Shown: piece by piece, positions 5,621 through 9,785 of the stretch
Layout: the number at the start of each line of letters is the position of its first letter
Numbering within the stretch: the first letter of the stretch is position 1
Assembly (NCBI GenBank): GCA_048550535.1
Contig: JBLYYN010000126.1
Location: 1 to 9,785, forward strand
Direction: 5' to 3'
DNA from: CBDULX01 sp048550535
GTDB taxonomy: Bacteria > Pseudomonadota > Gammaproteobacteria > SZUA-229
DNA length: 9,785 nt
Notes under the pieces: generated by a model
Database searches by the model: none
Told to the model about the DNA's origin: nothing
What the model saw: only the letters and a program-made list of their open reading frames with translations
Position numbers and translations under genes: made by a program

Positions 5621-7561
5621 ATGCGATTAAAAAGCAGTATTTTTCTCTGGGTTTCCCTGGCTACTATTGTTCCACTAACGGCGCTGATCCTGGGCATCAC
5701 CGCCTATAGTGAACACCTGTATCAGAAAAATGTGGATCGGGATTTACAGGCCAGCATGGCGAATATTATTTCGGAGCTGGATTTTCGGCTCAATTATGAA
5801 CGAGACGTGATCAATTCCCTGGCTACCTCGCCGGCCATGCAACAGTTTTTCCCGGTATTACACTCTGCGGCGGCGGGTGACCTGCATTCCAATTATTTTG
5901 AAGAAGTGGGCAAACTTAATCGCTTCCTGGCGGGTTTTCAGCATTCAGTACCTGGCCTGGATACCGTTCGGGTACTGGATCTGGATGGGAACACCCTGGT
6001 CAAGGTCCGATTTGGCAAACATTTACCGGCGCTGTTCGAAGGTATGGATGATGTGCCATTCACCGAAGAGGAACTGATCGATGCCGAATTTCTTAACTGG
6101 TTGCACCAGCTAAAGCCTTATTCACTAGTCTATGAGCAACTGCCTTTGAGCCGCCGGGATTTACAGGTGGGGCAGGAGCTGGCTATCCTCAACGCCATTG
6201 TGCCACTGGCTGACAGGCAAAATAAATTAATCGGCTTTCTCAGTGCCCGTGCCCTGGGTGATCAGCTGGATCGTACATTAAAAGCCCTGCCCAGAAGTCA
6301 TAATTTCCGAATTAACATCATAGAGATTAATCCGCAGAATAAAACACGGCATGGCATGCTGTTATACAGCGATGATCATAAAATTGTATTCAGCCAGCCC
6401 CATATACCGGAGTTGAAACTGAATCTGCAAACAGACCCAGTCCTTTGGCGTCATCTGAGCAATGATAAGGGTATGTTCAGTAACCACAATGACAACAGTG
6501 ATTACTATTTTCAGTCATTCAACCCTTATAACCTGGCACACACTCGCTGGATGATCATTCTGCAACTGGATCAGGATGAACTGTCATTACCCTTTCAGAG
6601 TATTCGTCTGGGCCTACTGGCTTTCGCCGCGGTGGCACTCATCATCAGCCTGGCTCTGGCCAATATGGGAGCGATTCATATCGCCGAACCCATCAGCAAT
6701 TTTGCCCAGACCCTGAAACAATATGCCGATGGCAACACCGAATTAAAAACCCACCTGCCCAGCACCACGGAAGAATTGCAACAGCTGGATCAATCCTTTC
6801 ATTATCTGGTAGAGAATCTGGAACTGACTGAACAACAACGTGATCGAGCCCAGAAAATGATGCTGCAAAGCGCCAAACTGGCCAGCATTGGTGAAATGGC
6901 CGCCGGCATTGGTCATGAAATCAATAATCCGTTGAATAATATTTTGTCTTATACCAAGCTCATCGAGCGCAATACACCTGATACTGATCACGAAACACAG
7001 GATGATATCAAGGGGCTACGCAGTGAAGCCCTGCGCGCCAGCCGAATCATTAAAAGTATCCTCAATTTTGCCCGCCAGGTGCCCCCGGAATATACTCGGT
7101 TCAAACTGCTGGACTGGATGAAGGACACGCTGTTGCTGGTGGAACCGGAAGCCCATAAGCACCATATCCAGACCCTGTTAGGGGATGCGCCAAATTGCAT
7201 GCTGGAAGGTGACCGACTGCAATTGCAACAGGTACTGGTCAATCTGCTAATGAACGCCATCCATGCCTGTGAACACAATAAACAGGTGCATCTGTCTGCC
7301 GAGCTGATGCACAAACAGCAAATCAAAATTATTGTATCCGATCAGGGCAAAGGCATTTCCAGTGATATTACCGATAAGCTGTTCGATCCCTTTTTCAGTA
7401 CCAAAATGGTCGGTGAGGGCAGCGGTCTCGGCCTGTCTATCAGCCTGGGCATCATTCACTACCACGGTGGCGAGTTGCAGCTGGTAAATAACGCTATGGG
7501 TGGTGCTGATGCTATCATTACCCTGCCGCTTAACCGGGATAAACACCAGAAACATGTCTGA
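5621..7561 (+). CDS. Membrane sensor histidine kinase, DctB/NtrB-like
   Basis: The product is 646 aa from the ATG at 5621. Order: TM1 (about 7-29), a large periplasmic sensor of about 300 residues with the Cache-like VRVLDLDGNTLVKVR (116-130), TM2 (about 329-350), HAMP-like linker (350-405), a coiled-coil stretch, HisKA with phospho-acceptor His432 in GIGHEINNPLNN, and an HATPase with N-box NLLMNAIHA (541-549), DQGKGI (574-579) and GEGSGLGLS (598-606). By family it autophosphorylates and passes the phosphate to the overlapping response regulator. The architecture resembles DctB, whose sensor binds small organic acids, but the ligand here is unknown. A start at 5573 (662 aa) is possible; 5621 is preferred because MRLKSSIFLW puts basic residues directly before TM1. 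Confidence 0.92.
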   Translation: MRLKSSIFLWVSLATIVPLTALILGITAYSEHLYQKNVDRDLQASMANIISELDFRLNYERDVINSLATSPAMQQFFPVLHSAAAGDLHSNYFEEVGKLNRFLAGFQHSVPGLDTVRVLDLDGNTLVKVRFGKHLPALFEGMDDVPFTEEELIDAEFLNWLHQLKPYSLVYEQLPLSRRDLQVGQELAILNAIVPLADRQNKLIGFLSARALGDQLDRTLKALPRSHNFRINIIEINPQNKTRHGMLLYSDDHKIVFSQPHIPELKLNLQTDPVLWRHLSNDKGMFSNHNDNSDYYFQSFNPYNLAHTRWMIILQLDQDELSLPFQSIRLGLLAFAAVALIISLALANMGAIHIAEPISNFAQTLKQYADGNTELKTHLPSTTEELQQLDQSFHYLVENLELTEQQRDRAQKMMLQSAKLASIGEMAAGIGHEINNPLNNILSYTKLIERNTPDTDHETQDDIKGLRSEALRASRIIKSILNFARQVPPEYTRFKLLDWMKDTLLLVEPEAHKHHIQTLLGDAPNCMLEGDRLQLQQVLVNLLMNAIHACEHNKQVHLSAELMHKQQIKIIVSDQGKGISSDITDKLFDPFFSTKMVGEGSGLGLSISLGIIHYHGGELQLVNNAMGGADAIITLPLNRDKHQKHV

Positions 7562-8927
7562 CACTCGCGTACATTTTATTGACGATGATCCCACTGCCGG
7601 TGACCTGTTTCGTCGTTTCAGCAAGCCTAAAGGCTATGAAACCTGTATTTTCCGTGACCCTTTGGCCGCTCTTGAGGATATCCGCAAGCATGGCAGTCAG
7701 CTGGTCATCACCGATCTCAGTATGCCCAAAATGTCCGGTCTTGATCTTCTGGAGGCCATACGCCAGGCCGACCTGGAAGTGCCGGTCATTATGATTACCG
7801 GTTTCTCCACTGAAGATAATGCCATCAAAGCCCTGCGCCTTGGTGCTACGGATTTCATCAAAAAACCCTTCGATATGGATGAGCTGTTACAGCAGGTGGA
7901 TCAATCCCTTGGCCAGGCCCAGCTACGCCAGGAAAGCAAAAACCACTATCCGAGACTACAGGATACCCAGCACCGATTTGGCATGATTGGTTCGTCCAGC
8001 GCTATTGAACACATCTACGGCATTATTGATAAAATTTCAGACATACGCTGCAATGTCATTATTGAAGGTGAGTCGGGTACCGGCAAGGAACTGGTAGCCC
8101 ATGCCATCCACAATCACAGCATATTCGCCGACCAGCCTTTTATTGTCATCGATTGCGGTTCCCTCACCGATACGCTGCTGGAAAGTGAATTATTTGGCCA
8201 TGAAAAAGGCGCATTCACCGGTGCCAGCAACAACAAACCCGGGCTGCTGGAAATTGCTTCCGGGGGCACCATTTTCCTCGATGAAATCTGCAATATTTCC
8301 GATACCATGCAGATGAAGCTGATGCGTGCGGTACAGTCCCAGCAAGTGACTCGAGTGGGGGGCATCCAGCCCATCGACATAGATGTCCGCTTCGTGGCCG
8401 CCACCAACCGTAAACTGGAAGACATGATCGAATCCGGCCAGTTTCGTCACGACCTTTACCATCGGCTTAATGTAGTGAAAATCACCATGCCATTGTTACG
8501 CAATCGACAGTCTGACATACCACTGTTACTGGAGCATTTCGTGAAGGAATTCGCCCAACGTTACCAACGACAGGTCACCGGTTTCGACTCTGCATCCATC
8601 GAGCATCTGAAAAATTACAGCTGGCCGGGCAATATTCGTGAGCTACGTAATCTGGTCGAACGCAGTATCGCTCTGGCTGATGGGCCAGTACTGCATCTGG
8701 AGCAGGAACTCATGCAACATACTGAGCGCCAGGGTATAGATTCTGATAGTCCCAGCCTGGAATTACTGGAGAAACGTTATATTCTGAAAATTCTCGATCG
8801 TTGTTCCGGCAATCGAGAACAAACCGCGGACATTCTAGGCATTAACAAATCCACATTATGGCGAAAGCTGCAAAGCTGGCAGAAGCAGACGGTTGAAGAA
8901 AAAGAAAACGCAAATGAACGCAAATAA
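7554..8927 (+). CDS. NtrC/DctD-family sigma-54 response regulator
   Basis: This 457-aa regulator has a receiver domain with acidic D10-D12, phospho-acceptor D54 in VITDLSMP, T82 and K104. The AAA+ domain (about 142-375) has Walker A GESGTGKE (172-179), GAFTGA (219-224), Walker B FLDE (241-244) and YSWPGNIRELRN. A Fis-type helix-turn-helix lies at about 418-441. The expected role is phosphorylation-dependent activation of sigma-54 promoters. The start at 7554 overlaps the kinase stop by 8 nt, so the two are translationally coupled; an earlier in-frame ATG at 7500 would add 18 residues that are not receiver-like. Walker B is followed by ICN rather than the usual IGE/IGD. The last residues (ENANERK) are encoded by the 10-bp repeat at 8901-8925. 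No target promoter could be identified. Confidence 0.95.
   Translation: MSDTRVHFIDDDPTAGDLFRRFSKPKGYETCIFRDPLAALEDIRKHGSQLVITDLSMPKMSGLDLLEAIRQADLEVPVIMITGFSTEDNAIKALRLGATDFIKKPFDMDELLQQVDQSLGQAQLRQESKNHYPRLQDTQHRFGMIGSSSAIEHIYGIIDKISDIRCNVIIEGESGTGKELVAHAIHNHSIFADQPFIVIDCGSLTDTLLESELFGHEKGAFTGASNNKPGLLEIASGGTIFLDEICNISDTMQMKLMRAVQSQQVTRVGGIQPIDIDVRFVAATNRKLEDMIESGQFRHDLYHRLNVVKITMPLLRNRQSDIPLLLEHFVKEFAQRYQRQVTGFDSASIEHLKNYSWPGNIRELRNLVERSIALADGPVLHLEQELMQHTERQGIDSDSPSLELLEKRYILKILDRCSGNREQTADILGINKSTLWRKLQSWQKQTVEEKENANERK
8901..8925 (+). repeat. Left copy of the AACGCRAAT 10-bp-period repeat
   Basis: AAAGA precedes two tandem units, AACGCAAATG and AACGCAAATA, in the last codons of the response regulator. 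The first 23 nt match, on the opposite strand, the sequence at 9107-9085 at 21 of 23 positions. Confidence 0.7.
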
Positions 8928-9080
8928 AAAAGCTAATGGTAAGCTAAAGGAAACCAAGAGTGTAAAATCGGATATGGTTTTTATACATTAGTTTTAACCT
9001 GATCTGACAATTAACGATAATTCAAAAGATGTCTGTTAGTAGAAATAAAAGTTTGAGCTAACACTAGCAAATATTCGCGT
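8928..9080. other. 153-bp AT-rich spacer between convergent genes, flanked by inverted repeats
   Basis: No gene is visible here. The ends show weaker inverted similarity continuing from the flanking repeats: GCTAATGGTAAGCTAAA on the plus strand near 8932 against GCTAGTGTTAGCTCAAA on the minus strand near 9067. I see no GC-rich hairpin with a U-tract, so neither convergent gene has an obvious intrinsic terminator. Confidence 0.45.
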
Positions 9081-9107
9081 TCAATTGCCTTCATTCGCGT
9101 TTTCTTT
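9071..9107 (-). repeat. Right copy of the AACGCRAAT 10-bp-period repeat
   Basis: On the minus strand, three consecutive 10-nt units follow AAAGAA-type sequence: AACGCGAATG, the diverged AAGGCAATTG, and AACGCGAATA. The first encodes the ENANE end of the cupin and the second contains its stop codon. This copy is one unit longer than the left copy. Confidence 0.7.
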
Positions 9108-9422
9108 TTTATAAAAAATAGCCAGCCAGATGGTTTTTTCAGTCTTAGATGTAGATTTTACACGATGCTTTTGATGCGCTGGAATTAAACAATAATCCCC
9201 AGCCGCCATTTTGATTAACTCACCATTGTCGTATTCAATACTGGCTGAGCCTTGAATCAACAACACCCATTCATGTTCATCCTGGTCATACCAGAACCCT
9301 TGATCCGATCTATGTCCCTCGGAAACGATGCGTTCGATCCTCACGCATCGACTCTCAACTAAAACCTCGGTTAACTCATCGGGTAACTGGGATGGAATAT
9401 CCGCAAACAGGTTGTTGCCCAT
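9081..9422 (-). CDS. Small single-domain cupin protein
   Basis: The 113-aa product fits a single-domain cupin beta-barrel family of small cytoplasmic proteins. Cupin motif 1 corresponds to GFWYDQDEHEWVLLIQGSA (42-60), where the usual HxH is replaced by DEHE, leaving His50 and Glu49/Glu51 as possible ligands. Motif 2 is GDYCLIPAHQKHRV (75-88) with His83 and His86. The RIERIVSEGHRS...FWYDQDEHEWV pattern is conserved in a group usually annotated only as cupin domain protein, with no known substrate. The ATG directly follows the TGA of the upstream gene (TGAATG), so the two are probably co-translated. The C-terminal ENANEGN is written by the intergenic repeat and may be a recent extension. Confidence 0.88.
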   Translation of the reverse strand: MGNNLFADIPSQLPDELTEVLVESRCVRIERIVSEGHRSDQGFWYDQDEHEWVLLIQGSASIEYDNGELIKMAAGDYCLIPAHQKHRVKSTSKTEKTIWLAIFYKKENANEGN

Positions 9423-9785
9423 TCAGCTCAGCACTTCTTCTATGGCCGAGTCGGGAGTGGCATGCAGGAACACCCCGTGCAGCGGGTACAGTTCATGCAA
9501 CTTCTGTACATACTGGACTTCATCCTTCTGCACAAAAACGATGGTTTTCGTGTCGGGCGAATATTTCGGCAGGCTGGATAACATGACATCGAGATTACAC
9601 ACATTGACACCGGCATAATTATTGCCATAACCGTAAAAGAACTCGGCCACGATAAACTCTGGCTGGTCTTTTTTCAGCACATTGATGGCCTTGCGCGACG
9701 AATTTACCTGAATTTCTCTTAAACCCATACGGGCATAGAGCTCGGACAACTTAGGATGTGTAGGGGATTCAATCAATGACAATAC
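9423..9785 (-). CDS. Receiver-like protein of unknown function, partial (5' end outside window)
   Basis: The frame is open to the right edge: the codon at the edge is GTA and the next is TTG, so a start at 9782 is not required and the true start is probably outside. About 120 residues are visible. They include SPTHPKLSELYARMGLREIQVNSSRKAINVL, an IVAEFFYGYGNNYAGVNVCNLD segment, and alternating strands and helices (TIVFVQKDEVQYVQKL, GVFLHATPDSAIEEVL). This looks like a CheY-like fold, but the strand that should carry the phospho-acceptor reads EFIVAEFF, without Asp. I therefore infer a degenerate, non-phosphorylated receiver. I know no function for it. The coupled downstream cupin suggests a shared role. 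Confidence 0.6.
   Translation of the reverse strand, partial: VLSLIESPTHPKLSELYARMGLREIQVNSSRKAINVLKKDQPEFIVAEFFYGYGNNYAGVNVCNLDVMLSSLPKYSPDTKTIVFVQKDEVQYVQKLHELYPLHGVFLHATPDSAIEEVLS

Noticed and set aside
8114..8462. Minus-strand frames opposite the response regulator AAA+ domain
   Set aside because: Antisense shadows of a fully conserved domain; two overlapping frames in the same place argue for codon-bias artefacts.

Overview
The window looks like a gammaproteobacterial chromosome of moderate base composition. The best evidence is the minus-strand set lptM-lysA ... dapF-DUF484, the remains of a cell-wall/lysine cluster (lptM-lysA-dapF-DUF484-xerC) typical of that class. No rRNA, tRNA, CRISPR array or insertion sequence was seen.

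Layout, left to right. (1) Positions 1-1202, minus strand: the 5' part of a DUF484 gene and complete dapF, overlapping by 4 nt. (2) Positions 1203-3950 separate dapF from lysA and hold what reads as a self-contained sigma-54 circuit. It has a plus-strand enhancer-binding regulator (1287-2603) with an N-terminal PAS domain carrying a Cys/His cluster. Convergent to it are two minus-strand genes, a 57-aa exported acidic protein and a periplasmic rhodanese-like protein. The convergent pair shares a 14-bp-stem terminator. Upstream of the small gene lie a GG-N10-GC sigma-54 promoter and, 127-175 nt above the predicted start, a cluster of TGTCA/TGACA dyads. A TGTCATGACA palindrome of the same half-site sits in the regulator's own leader. 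(3) Positions 3951-5347, minus strand: lysA and a 46-aa lipoprotein gene, lptM. (4) Positions 5348-5620: a divergent control region with related inverted repeats. (5) Positions 5621-8927, plus strand: a DctB-like membrane histidine kinase overlapping by 8 nt a DctD/NtrC-type response regulator, which is also a sigma-54 activator. (6) Positions 8901-9107: two inverted copies of a 10-bp-period AACGCRAAT repeat at the 3' ends of convergent genes, writing the same ENANE residues into both proteins. (7) Positions 9081-9785, minus strand: a small cupin and, directly upstream, the 3' part of a receiver-like protein lacking an evident phospho-acceptor Asp.

How it may work (inference): LysA and DapF catalyse steps of the diaminopimelate/lysine pathway, and LptM helps lipopolysaccharide-transport assembly. 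The PAS regulator is probably a one-component cytoplasmic sensor of a redox, metal or sulfur-related cue that switches on export of the acidic peptide and rhodanese. The kinase/regulator pair is a separate extracytoplasmic-ligand system whose targets cannot be assigned here, although one AGCATGAC site also lies upstream of the kinase.
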